Source: Myxococcota bacterium
GTDB taxonomy: Bacteria > Myxococcota_C > UBA6777
Length of the DNA: 6,958 nt
Reading direction: 5' to 3'
NCBI GenBank assembly: GCA_963169055.1
Contig: CAUJFU010000259.1
Span: forward strand, 1 to 6,958
The notes beneath the pieces are model-generated. The model did not search any database. It was not told the origin of the DNA and was given only the letters and a program-made list of their open reading frames with translations. The translations under genes and the position numbers were made by a program. How positions within the stretch are numbered: position 1 is the stretch's first letter; the number at the start of each line of letters is the position of its first letter. This document shows, piece by piece, positions 1 through 6,409 of the stretch.

Positions 1-245
1 GGCGAAGAACGTTGCAGCGGCGAGGTTTCAGGCGAAGAACGTTGCAGCGGCGAGGTTTCAGGCGAAGAACGTTGCAGCGGCGAGGTTTCAGGCGAAGAAC
101 GTTGCAGCGGCGAGGTTTCGGGCGAAGAGAGCAACGGCTCCTGTTCGGTCGAAGAGCGCCGTATTGTCGGAGTTTCCGTCGAAGAACTGCGTAGTGTCGG
201 GGTTTCGGTCGAAGAACTGCGTAGTGTCGGGGTTTCCGTCGAAGA
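1..245 (-). repeat. 30-bp in-frame tandem repeat array encoding a 10-residue Ser/Thr/Pro repeat
   Basis: Eight complete units plus a partial one lie in the 3' part of the second histidine kinase, and the array continues past the left edge. In gene order: 216-245 and 186-215 ([10 protein letters not shown]), 156-185 ([10 protein letters not shown]), a 27-bp unit at 129-155 (SSTEQEPLL), then 99-128, 69-98, 39-68 and 9-38 (all [10 protein letters not shown]), then SS at the edge. The four last units are identical at the DNA level apart from base 120. The units at 186-215 and 216-245 differ by one base. Both families share the skeleton SS(T/P)ET, so they look like one ancestral unit that diverged and was then re-amplified. 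Just before the array, PTDLRR resembles a worn unit. All units are multiples of three, so the reading frame is kept. Confidence 0.95.
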
Positions 246-1973
246 GCGCCGCAGATCGGTGGGGATAGGGGGAGAAAGATGTGGGTGATCGCTCTTGGCA
301 CCGAGTCCGATCACGACACGAGGAGCGGAAGGTGCGGGATCGCCGAGAGATGCGTTGGATTCCCTGTTGTGTGGTATGGGTTCGATATCGACGGCGAGGT
401 TTTGCGGCAAACAGACCGTAAAACGCGAGCCTTTTCCCGGGATACTGTCGACTTCGATATCTCCCCCCATCATACGGCAAAAATGCCGACTGATCGCCAA
501 TCCAAGCCCTGTGCCACCGTACTTTCGGCTTGTCGAAGAGTCTGCTTGAGAAAAAGCCCGAAACAACAGCTTTTGCTGTTCCTGCTCGATCCCGATGCCT
601 GTGTCTTCGACAGAAAACACCACCCACTGTTGTCCCCCACGCCGTATCTCGCTGATGCGCAATTTGACTTCGCCTTGTTGCGTAAACTTGCAAGCGTTGG
701 ACAACAGATTGAGCAGAACTTGGCGCACCTTGGTGGGGTCGCACAAAAACTCTTGGGGTTCGGCTTCCATCTTCAAAGAGAGGCGGTTTTGGTTTTTCTC
801 TGCGAGCGGTCGGATCGTCGTCATCACGTCATGGATCATGTCGCGCAGCCGCACAAACTCCATAAACAATTCCATCCGCCCCGCCTCGATCTTCGAGAGA
901 TCGAGGACATCGTTGACCAGCGCCAACAAGTGCTTACCCGACGCATTGATCTTTTCCAGATCCGTCACGAGATCTTCGTAACATCCCTGCTGGATATCCT
1001 CTTGCATCATCTCGCTGTATCCGATGATTGCGTTGAGAGGCGTGCGCAATTCATGGCTCATGTTGGCCAAAAATTGGCTTTTGGCGTTGTTCGAGGCTTC
1101 TGCGCTTTCTTTGGCTTTGCGGAGTTCTTGCTCGATACGCTTGGTCTCGCTGACATCGGTGGACACCGAGACTCCGCCCACCACCGCGCCCTCTTCGTCA
1201 AAAAGCGGCGTATAATACGCCTCAAAGAACGCTCCTTCGATCTCAAGAATCGTAAAGATCGCCTCTCCTCCCAAGACACGCTCCGCGCAACGACGGATGG
1301 TTTCGTTGCCCAAGGAGACGATCGATTGCCCCACAAGCTCGGCGCTATTCCAGCCGATCTGATGAAGGTTTCGACCCAACGCCAACGTGATCACGCCCGC
1401 CCCATCGAAGACAAAGAAGTGGATCGGAGCACTGTCCAAGATCATCTGCATCCATGCTTGGTTTTCTTCGAGTGCTTCTTCTGCGCGTTTGCGTTCGGTC
1501 GACTCAAGCCCCGTCCCCAACACCAAGCGACGCCCCTTAAAGATGATCGGTGCCAACGTCAGATCCAACCAGCCGATCCCACCATCGCGTCGCTGAAAAG
1601 CGATCTCAAAACGCCGCTCTCCGAATTGATGCCGCAAAGACACCAACGCATCGTGAAGTTGGGTGCGTTCCTCTTCGGCGATCAGTTCCCAAAAAACTCC
1701 TTCGATCAGCTCGTCGCGTGTGTAGCCCGTCAACCGAACCAATGCAGGATTGACATACAACAGTTCTGTGTCATGCAACACAAACGTCGCAGCCGGCGAT
1801 ATCTCCGCCATGATCTGAAATTCTTCGCTGTCCAACTCGCGCTTGGGGGTTGTCTGCCAACGCGCTTGTTCCTCCGCCAATAGCGCCATCATCTCTTCGT
1901 AAGCGTCTTCGTCTTTACAAAGCTGCCTCAAGCGCCCACGCGACTCTCGATCCACGCCAGCCTCCGCATCCAT
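1..1973 (-). CDS. PAS-PAS sensor histidine kinase with Ser/Thr/Pro-rich tandem-repeat tail (3' end outside window)
   Basis: Probable cytoplasmic sensor histidine kinase: ATP-dependent autophosphorylation of a histidine, then transfer to a receiver not seen here. The frame is open from the ATG at 1973 to the left edge (657 codons, no stop), with an in-frame TAG just upstream at 1980-1982. Seen: PAS 1 about residues 52-162; PAS 2 about 171-280; a short charged helix; HisKA with [14 protein letters not shown] (phosphoacceptor His307); HATPase with N-box LLSNACKFT (Asn426), DTGIGI (Asp457) and GGTGLGL (486-492), ending near 522. There is no hydrophobic segment, so the sensors are probably intracellular. 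Residues 523-576 are Pro/Ser-rich, and from 577 a 10-residue repeat ([10 protein letters not shown], later [10 protein letters not shown]) runs to the edge. The GTG at 1955, with GGAGG five bases upstream, is a good alternative start; the ATG has no clear ribosome site. A receiver may follow beyond the window, but that is a guess. The kinase call is secure; ligand and partner are unknown. Confidence 0.93.
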   Translation of the reverse strand, partial: MDAEAGVDRESRGRLRQLCKDEDAYEEMMALLAEEQARWQTTPKRELDSEEFQIMAEISPAATFVLHDTELLYVNPALVRLTGYTRDELIEGVFWELIAEEERTQLHDALVSLRHQFGERRFEIAFQRRDGGIGWLDLTLAPIIFKGRRLVLGTGLESTERKRAEEALEENQAWMQMILDSAPIHFFVFDGAGVITLALGRNLHQIGWNSAELVGQSIVSLGNETIRRCAERVLGGEAIFTILEIEGAFFEAYYTPLFDEEGAVVGGVSVSTDVSETKRIEQELRKAKESAEASNNAKSQFLANMSHELRTPLNAIIGYSEMMQEDIQQGCYEDLVTDLEKINASGKHLLALVNDVLDLSKIEAGRMELFMEFVRLRDMIHDVMTTIRPLAEKNQNRLSLKMEAEPQEFLCDPTKVRQVLLNLLSNACKFTQQGEVKLRISEIRRGGQQWVVFSVEDTGIGIEQEQQKLLFRAFSQADSSTSRKYGGTGLGLAISRHFCRMMGGDIEVDSIPGKGSRFTVCLPQNLAVDIEPIPHNRESNASLGDPAPSAPRVVIGLGAKSDHPHLSPPIPTDLRRSSTETPTLRSSSTETPTLRSSSTETPTIRRSSTEQEPLLSSPETSPLQRSSPETSPLQRSSPETSPLQRSSPETSPLQRSS
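1961..1965 (-). promoter_or_regulatory. Possible ribosome binding site for a GTG start at 1955
   Basis: GGAGG on the minus strand, five bases before an in-frame GTG (1953-1955). It lies inside the coding sequence if the ATG at 1973 is used, and no comparable site precedes that ATG. This favours the GTG start of the second histidine kinase, which would remove only six residues and no domain. Confidence 0.4.
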
Positions 1974-2086
1974 ACGACGCTACCGCGTCCATGCCATCGC
2001 GTCTTCCGCTCCTGTACGTCCGTTTCCAAACCGTTGACTGTAGCCGAGAACCCTGCGCCTTTGATCGTACCCAAAACACCGAGGCG

Positions 2087-5000
2087 TTAACCACCAAGCA
2101 CCGACGTCTGGGGATGTTTGGGGCGGCACCACGTAGACAACGCACGAGCAAGCGTTTCTTGACGGACGGGCTTGGCGAGGTAGTCATCCATTCCTGCATC
2201 CAACGCACGTTGTTTGTCTTCTTCGAGGTCGCTTGCACTCATTCCGATGATCGGAAGTCCTTTCGCAAAGCGTTGTCGGATCAACGCGGTGGTTTGATAA
2301 CCGTCCAGTTCTGGCATCTGGCAATCCATCAGGATGACCTTGTAAGGCACATCACACGACCGCTGCAAAGAGAACAAAGCTTCTTGACCATTCGACGCCA
2401 AATCCACCGCATAACCAAGCCGTTCGAGCGTCAGCGTCATCACGCGTTGGTTCAACAAGTTGTCTTCGACCACAAGCACACGGGGTCGCTCGGATTTTTC
2501 CGAAGCAGAGAGTGCTTCTCCTTGATCTTGTTGGAGAAAAGAGATGCCCGCTTTGTTGTTTTTGGGGGGGCGTGTCTGGGGTGCCTTTTCCATTCGTGCT
2601 TCCTTCTCCCCTACGCGCAATTCTTTTGTTTGCAAACCCCGCCCCCTCGCAGGATCGCCATCAAAACGCTTTGTCGGATGTTCCGTTCTTTCTCCACCCC
2701 CACGCGGAGAAAAACTTTCTGTGGTTATAGAATGCTTTTGTTGTTCTGTCGAGAACATCGTTTGAATCAGGCCAGCCTCCAGAGCGTTCGAGGATTCGCT
2801 GTTGACGGAAAGCGGGGAAAGATCATGCACACTTCGACGGGATTCACCTTTACGCGGGGGTTCATTTCGAGGGTGAGCACGAGACAAAGGGCTGCCTGCG
2901 GGGGGGGCTATCTTGTGTGATGCTTCGTCCACGAGCTGGTTTGTGTGGTAGGCCGGTTTGTCGTTGGTGTGGCCGATGCTGTATGCCAATCCATCCATCG
3001 CATAGCCGATGCCAAACGCCGAAGGATAGGCGAATTTTTCTGCATAAGGAGCCTGTTCTTGACCCGCCAAAACAGCCGAAGGATGGGGTGACAACTGCGA
3101 GGAGGGGGGGATCTGGGAGATCGCTGTCATCGGAGGGTGGGCTTCGCCCCAGCGATCTTGCGGATGATAGGAAGGAAACAGATCCGATCGTTCGAGGCGG
3201 ATCGAAGTGCTCGATTGGGTGGTTCCTGCTTTTTTGTAGGGATTGGCTGTGACATGACGTTGCTCTTTTTGCCAAGCCAGCGCCAACGAAAGAACCCGCC
3301 GCATCTCCTCTTGGCGAACGCGCCGTTCAAAGACAAAGAGCCCTGTGCGCGCCGCCGCCCAACGAGGCACAAAATGGGGATTCGAGAGCGACACCACATA
3401 CGCACAACGCGAAGCTACGGGAGATTCCGCATAACTCGCCAACCAAGACCACGCCTGTTCTTCCAAGCCATCGGCCTCGATCCAACACAACGAAACCCCA
3501 GTCGGTTCATGCTCCGACCACAACAGCCGCGCCTCGGCCTCGTCGAGGCTCGCAACGCTTTCGCACGTGCATCCCCACGCCGACAACAAGCGCATCGCCC
3601 AAACACGCCGCGCCCCGAGTCGATCCACCCACAAGATGCGCGGTGGCGGAACCCAACTTTCGATCCCAACCAACGGCAAAACCGACGGCTGTAAGCCATT
3701 CCACACCAGACCGCACGTCTGTTTTTGTGTCGTCAACGGCAACCACACCGCAAAGCAACTTCCGACGTTGGGGGTGCTCGACACTTCGATCCGCCCCCCC
3801 ATGCGTTCCGCCAATTGTTTGGCGATCACCAACCCCAAACCCGTCCCCCCAAAGTGGCGACTTGTCGAAGCATGGGCTTGTTCAAAGATCGAAAACAGGC
3901 GAGGGATGGCCTCGGCTTCGATGCCGATCCCTGTATCCCGCACACTCAAACGCACGCTTTCGCCCAAGCGTTCGGCATTTACAGACACCTGTCCTGCATG
4001 GGTAAACTTTAAGGCGTTGGCGATCAAGTTCATCAAGATCTGCCGCAAACGCAACGGATCGCCCCAGATATGGCGCGGAAGATCGGGGTCGATCATACCC
4101 ACCAGCGGCAGTGACTTGTTGTGCGCTTGGGGCCAAAAGAAAGACAAGACGCTCTCGATCAGGTCGGGAAGATGGAACGAGATCTGTTCGAGTTCGAGGC
4201 GGCCCGCCTGTAGCTTGGAAAAGTCCAAGATATCGTTGACCAGATCCTGAAGCATCAGGCCCGACTCACGGACGATTTGCAGCAGTTCGCTATCGTCCAA
4301 TTGTCGATGCTCGTTTTGCAGCAGTTCCAAGGCTGTCAACATCCCATGCAAGGGCGTGCGGATCTCGTGACTCATCCGCGCCAAAAATGCAGAGCGCTCT
4401 TCGGCGGCTTGTACAGCTTCTTCGTGGGCTTGTTGTAGCTTTCGTTCGAGATTTTTGTGCGCGGTGATATCGCGCACGATCACCAAGGCTTCTTCGGGAT
4501 GGACGGCCACGATCCGCGCCTCGTAAGCGTGTTCTCCCGCTTGACGCTGCTTGACGTTGTATTCCATCTGTTGCGCAACCCGCGAGGTCAGCACAAGATC
4601 GATCTTCTCTTGCATCTTTTCATCGATCCCAACGGGCCAAGGGCGTTCCGCTGCGCCTTGTGGATCGAACACATCCCGCCAACTCAAGGCATCCCGTACT
4701 CGGGCATCTTCGCTCACATGAAACAAACAATCGGGCAATGCGTACAACAAAGCCCGATGTCGCGCTTCGATCTGCTCGAGTGCTGCCTTCGTTTGCTCGC
4801 TTTCTTCTAACTCTCGCCGCAAGCGCCCCCCCAAAGCGTGCATCTGTCCAAGCGACAACCCCACCCACGAAAACAACGCCATACCCGCAAGGTACAAACT
4901 CGGCTGGTGGACGATCTCGCTCGGATAGCCCGCAAGATACAGCAACGTGGTTTGGTTTCCCATCGCCACCATCGCCGCCAATAAGCCGATGCGCCGGCCT

Positions 5001-5167
5001 GCGATCCCACCGCTCAATCCAACAGGAACCACCCCCAATAAACCTGCCAATGCGCCAAAATGCCGATACAACGGCAGATACAGCGCCCACATCCCGATCC
5101 ATGAAAGCCACATCAAGATCACCCAAAGGCTTCTTCGATCTGTGATGTCGCTAATCTTCTGGCTCAT
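2087..5167 (-). CDS. Membrane-bound hybrid sensor histidine kinase with degenerate and canonical receivers
   Basis: Complete 1026-residue hybrid histidine kinase, acting at the inner membrane in a phosphorelay. Seen in order: four hydrophobic segments (about 14-34, 39-57, 60-80, 90-109) with little between them; a charged helix (112-137); a PAS-like domain (about 136-240, ending VRDIT); HisKA with FLARMSHEIRTPLHG (phosphoacceptor His267); HATPase with LIANALKFT (Asn384), DTGIGI (Asp411) and GGTGLGL (440-446); a degenerate receiver-like domain (about 508-632); a low-complexity linker (about 636-893); and a canonical receiver (894-1013) with Glu901-Asp902, acceptor Asp948 in LMDCQMPELDG, Ser977 and Lys999. 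The ATG at 5167 has an AGGGGG site six bases upstream; the stop is TAA. It lies 96 bp after RNase D and 113 bp before the second histidine kinase, same strand, so co-transcription is plausible. The signal sensed and the final phosphate acceptor are unknown; no output domain such as a DNA-binding region is present. Confidence 0.96.
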   Translation of the reverse strand: MSQKISDITDRRSLWVILMWLSWIGMWALYLPLYRHFGALAGLLGVVPVGLSGGIAGRRIGLLAAMVAMGNQTTLLYLAGYPSEIVHQPSLYLAGMALFSWVGLSLGQMHALGGRLRRELEESEQTKAALEQIEARHRALLYALPDCLFHVSEDARVRDALSWRDVFDPQGAAERPWPVGIDEKMQEKIDLVLTSRVAQQMEYNVKQRQAGEHAYEARIVAVHPEEALVIVRDITAHKNLERKLQQAHEEAVQAAEERSAFLARMSHEIRTPLHGMLTALELLQNEHRQLDDSELLQIVRESGLMLQDLVNDILDFSKLQAGRLELEQISFHLPDLIESVLSFFWPQAHNKSLPLVGMIDPDLPRHIWGDPLRLRQILMNLIANALKFTHAGQVSVNAERLGESVRLSVRDTGIGIEAEAIPRLFSIFEQAHASTSRHFGGTGLGLVIAKQLAERMGGRIEVSSTPNVGSCFAVWLPLTTQKQTCGLVWNGLQPSVLPLVGIESWVPPPRILWVDRLGARRVWAMRLLSAWGCTCESVASLDEAEARLLWSEHEPTGVSLCWIEADGLEEQAWSWLASYAESPVASRCAYVVSLSNPHFVPRWAAARTGLFVFERRVRQEEMRRVLSLALAWQKEQRHVTANPYKKAGTTQSSTSIRLERSDLFPSYHPQDRWGEAHPPMTAISQIPPSSQLSPHPSAVLAGQEQAPYAEKFAYPSAFGIGYAMDGLAYSIGHTNDKPAYHTNQLVDEASHKIAPPAGSPLSRAHPRNEPPRKGESRRSVHDLSPLSVNSESSNALEAGLIQTMFSTEQQKHSITTESFSPRGGGERTEHPTKRFDGDPARGRGLQTKELRVGEKEARMEKAPQTRPPKNNKAGISFLQQDQGEALSASEKSERPRVLVVEDNLLNQRVMTLTLERLGYAVDLASNGQEALFSLQRSCDVPYKVILMDCQMPELDGYQTTALIRQRFAKGLPIIGMSASDLEEDKQRALDAGMDDYLAKPVRQETLARALSTWCRPKHPQTSVLGG
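2489..3262 (-). other. Low-complexity linker between the degenerate and canonical receivers
   Basis: About 258 residues (636-893 of the hybrid kinase) with no recognisable fold, rich in Pro, Ser, Glu, Lys, Arg and His and poor in long hydrophobic runs, so probably disordered. Residues 708-740 (2948-3046) are different: five tyrosines (708, 714, 722, 729, 740) among Ala, Gly and Phe. The DNA holds three G tracts on the plus strand: G7 at 2564-2570, G8 at 2900-2907 and G7 at 3104-3110. Receiver linkers in hybrid kinases are usually far shorter. Confidence 0.75.
3272..3646 (-). other. Degenerate receiver-like (pseudo-receiver) domain inside the hybrid kinase
   Basis: Residues about 508-632 of the hybrid kinase follow a receiver-like pattern: a first strand ILWVD with Asp515 where receivers have an acidic pair, a third strand SLCWIEADG that puts Glu564 near the phosphoacceptor position, a fourth strand VVSLS, and LFVFERRVRQEEM, resembling the strand-5 YLxKPV(R/S)xEE pattern but with Arg at the Lys position. 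The likely acceptor Asp and the Lys are therefore replaced. Assignment rests on pattern alignment by eye; a diverged domain of another family is possible. Confidence 0.6.
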
Positions 5168-5173
5168 CTTGCA

Positions 5174-5180
5174 CCCCCTC
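5174..5180 (-). promoter_or_regulatory. Ribosome binding site of the hybrid histidine kinase
   Basis: GAGGGGG on the minus strand, with six bases between it and the ATG at 5165-5167. It supports that start and suggests the gene is translated independently of RNase D. Confidence 0.55.
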
Positions 5181-5240
5181 GTGCATCACGTGCCAACCTA
5201 TTCCGCCTCCAACCTTCAAACGTCGGCAGAACATAGATGC

Positions 5241-5253
5241 TTTTGACTCAAAA
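5241..5253. other. 13-bp palindrome TTTTGA-C-TCAAAA between RNase D and the hybrid kinase
   Basis: Perfect inverted repeat with 6-bp arms around a single central base, in the 96-bp gap, starting 11 bp downstream of the RNase D stop and ending 74 bp before the hybrid kinase start. The one-base centre makes a hairpin unlikely, so a dimeric protein-binding site is the more natural reading, but a chance palindrome in an AT-rich patch is equally possible. No convincing -35/-10 pair is seen beside it. Confidence 0.3.
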
Positions 5254-5263
5254 AGATAGCCCC

Positions 5264-6409
5264 TTAGTTTTGCAAAGCGTCCAACAAAGCGCGTCCGTAT
5301 CGCCGCACACGCCACCCAGACATCCCCGGTACTTTGGCCAAAGACACCAGATCGCGTGGCCGATGGAGCAGACAATTCTTCAACAACTGACCCGAAAACA
5401 ACAATCCCCCTTCGATCCCCTCTGCTTCGGCCAGCGCATTGCGCCAATCGCGCAGTCGATCAAAATGCTGCACATCCAACACAGGCTCCGAGACATGGCC
5501 TTTTTGCGTTCTGGGCTTTTTGGGTAGGGGGCGCAAAGGCCCTTGACTGCGCACCACCGCCTCGATCAAAAGCGGCCCGTATTGTCGGATCTGCGCGGGT
5601 TTCATGCCTCGTAAAGCCGAAAGATCCTTGATTGTACGCGGTTCTCGTAGCGCCATCTCGATCAAGGCATGATCAGGAGCCACCAAAAAAGCGGCCTTGT
5701 TGATCTCTTCGCAGATCAGGTGTCGGGCCATATACAAAGCGTGCAGCGTTTGAAGCTGTCGCGCAGAGAGTTCTTTGGCCCCCTTCAATCGAAGAAAACC
5801 GCTAGGTTCAAACACTTTCTCTTCGTAGAGGGTTTGTTGCGTGACGTTGCGTGACTCTTCCAATGCCGCATCCAACCAACCGCGTTCTTCGAGCTGATCC
5901 AACAACAAGTCCTTGAGTTCGAGCAGATGGCGAACGTCTGTGGCTGCGTAAGCAAGGGCCTCTTCGGACAAAGGGCGTATCGACCAATCCAACATCTGGA
6001 ACTGCTTGGTGATCTGCAACCCAAAGAAACGCTCCAACAAAGCGCTCAATCCACGCCCGGGGAGCGCCAAAAATCCCGCTGCGATCTCCGTATCAAACAG
6101 CCCTTGCGCATGGATCTGATAATCTCTTTGCAGGCTCAAAAGGTCGTTGGCTGCGCTATGAAAGACTTTTAAGCGCTGTGCATCCGACAAAAATTCACGC
6201 AAGATCGCGATAGACGCTTCCCCAAGCGCCAACAGATCCAACAACGCCACCTGCCCGCGTGTCGCAACTTGCATCAAACAAAGCCGTGGGCGGTAGCTAT
6301 GAACCCCATCGCTTTCCGTATCCACAGCGTACTCTTCTTCTTCGCGCACGCTCGCCCACCACGCCGCAAAGATATCATCCCGATCAATCCACTGCCACAT
6401 CTGCACCAC
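5264..6409 (-). CDS. rnd: Ribonuclease D (DEDDy 3'-5' exoribonuclease with HRDC domains)
   Basis: RNase D trims the 3' ends of tRNA precursors and other small RNAs in the cytoplasm with two metal ions. Seen: Exo I AVDTESDG (Asp30, Glu32), Exo II VFHSAANDLLSL (Asp89), Exo III YAATDVRHLL (Tyr154, Asp158), plus the family stretch DWSIRPLSEEALAYA. An HRDC domain lies at about 212-290, and a second HRDC-like region at about 309-381 ends PGMSGWRVRRYGRALLDAL. The length of 381 residues is close to the E. coli enzyme. The GTG at 6409 overlaps the upstream kinase gene by 26 bp; GTG 6406 or ATG 6400 are equally good starts given GAGGGAG at 6411-6417. The overlap suggests translational coupling to the kinase. 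All four catalytic acidic residues and the Tyr are present, so it should be active. The stop is TAA. Confidence 0.95.
   Translation of the reverse strand: MVQMWQWIDRDDIFAAWWASVREEEEYAVDTESDGVHSYRPRLCLMQVATRGQVALLDLLALGEASIAILREFLSDAQRLKVFHSAANDLLSLQRDYQIHAQGLFDTEIAAGFLALPGRGLSALLERFFGLQITKQFQMLDWSIRPLSEEALAYAATDVRHLLELKDLLLDQLEERGWLDAALEESRNVTQQTLYEEKVFEPSGFLRLKGAKELSARQLQTLHALYMARHLICEEINKAAFLVAPDHALIEMALREPRTIKDLSALRGMKPAQIRQYGPLLIEAVVRSQGPLRPLPKKPRTQKGHVSEPVLDVQHFDRLRDWRNALAEAEGIEGGLLFSGQLLKNCLLHRPRDLVSLAKVPGMSGWRVRRYGRALLDALQN

Noticed and set aside
1-250. CRISPR-like array of 30-bp repeats
   Set aside because: Units are directly adjacent with no spacers, all are multiples of three bases, and they continue the reading frame of the histidine kinase.
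88-744. Minus-strand open frame of 218 codons over the HATPase region and repeats
   Set aside because: Wrong frame: the HATPase motifs (Asn426, DTGIGI, GGTGLGL) read in the frame with codons starting at multiples of three, and this frame gives only Arg-rich nonsense.
279-1883. Long plus-strand open frame of 534 codons
   Set aside because: It is antisense to a histidine kinase whose PAS, HisKA and HATPase motifs are all intact on the minus strand; the plus-strand product has no recognisable motif and an odd Cys/His/Arg/Gln-rich composition.
1-1973. Second histidine kinase as a frameshifted pseudogene
   Set aside because: Translation codon by codon from 1973 to 3 showed one continuous frame with all domains in order; the missing stop is due to the window edge.
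1915-2238. Small minus-strand gene between the two histidine kinases
   Set aside because: It overlaps the 3' end of the hybrid kinase and the 5' end of the next gene in another frame and has no recognisable motif; the 113-bp gap itself shows no convincing promoter or terminator.
1850-2920. Plus-strand open frame of 356 codons
   Set aside because: It overlaps the receiver and linker of the hybrid kinase and the gap between the two kinases; no domain is recognisable, and the minus-strand receiver motifs are clear.
5168-5263. Rho-independent terminator after RNase D
   Set aside because: No GC-rich stem followed by a T run is visible; the palindrome there has a single-base centre and AT-rich arms.
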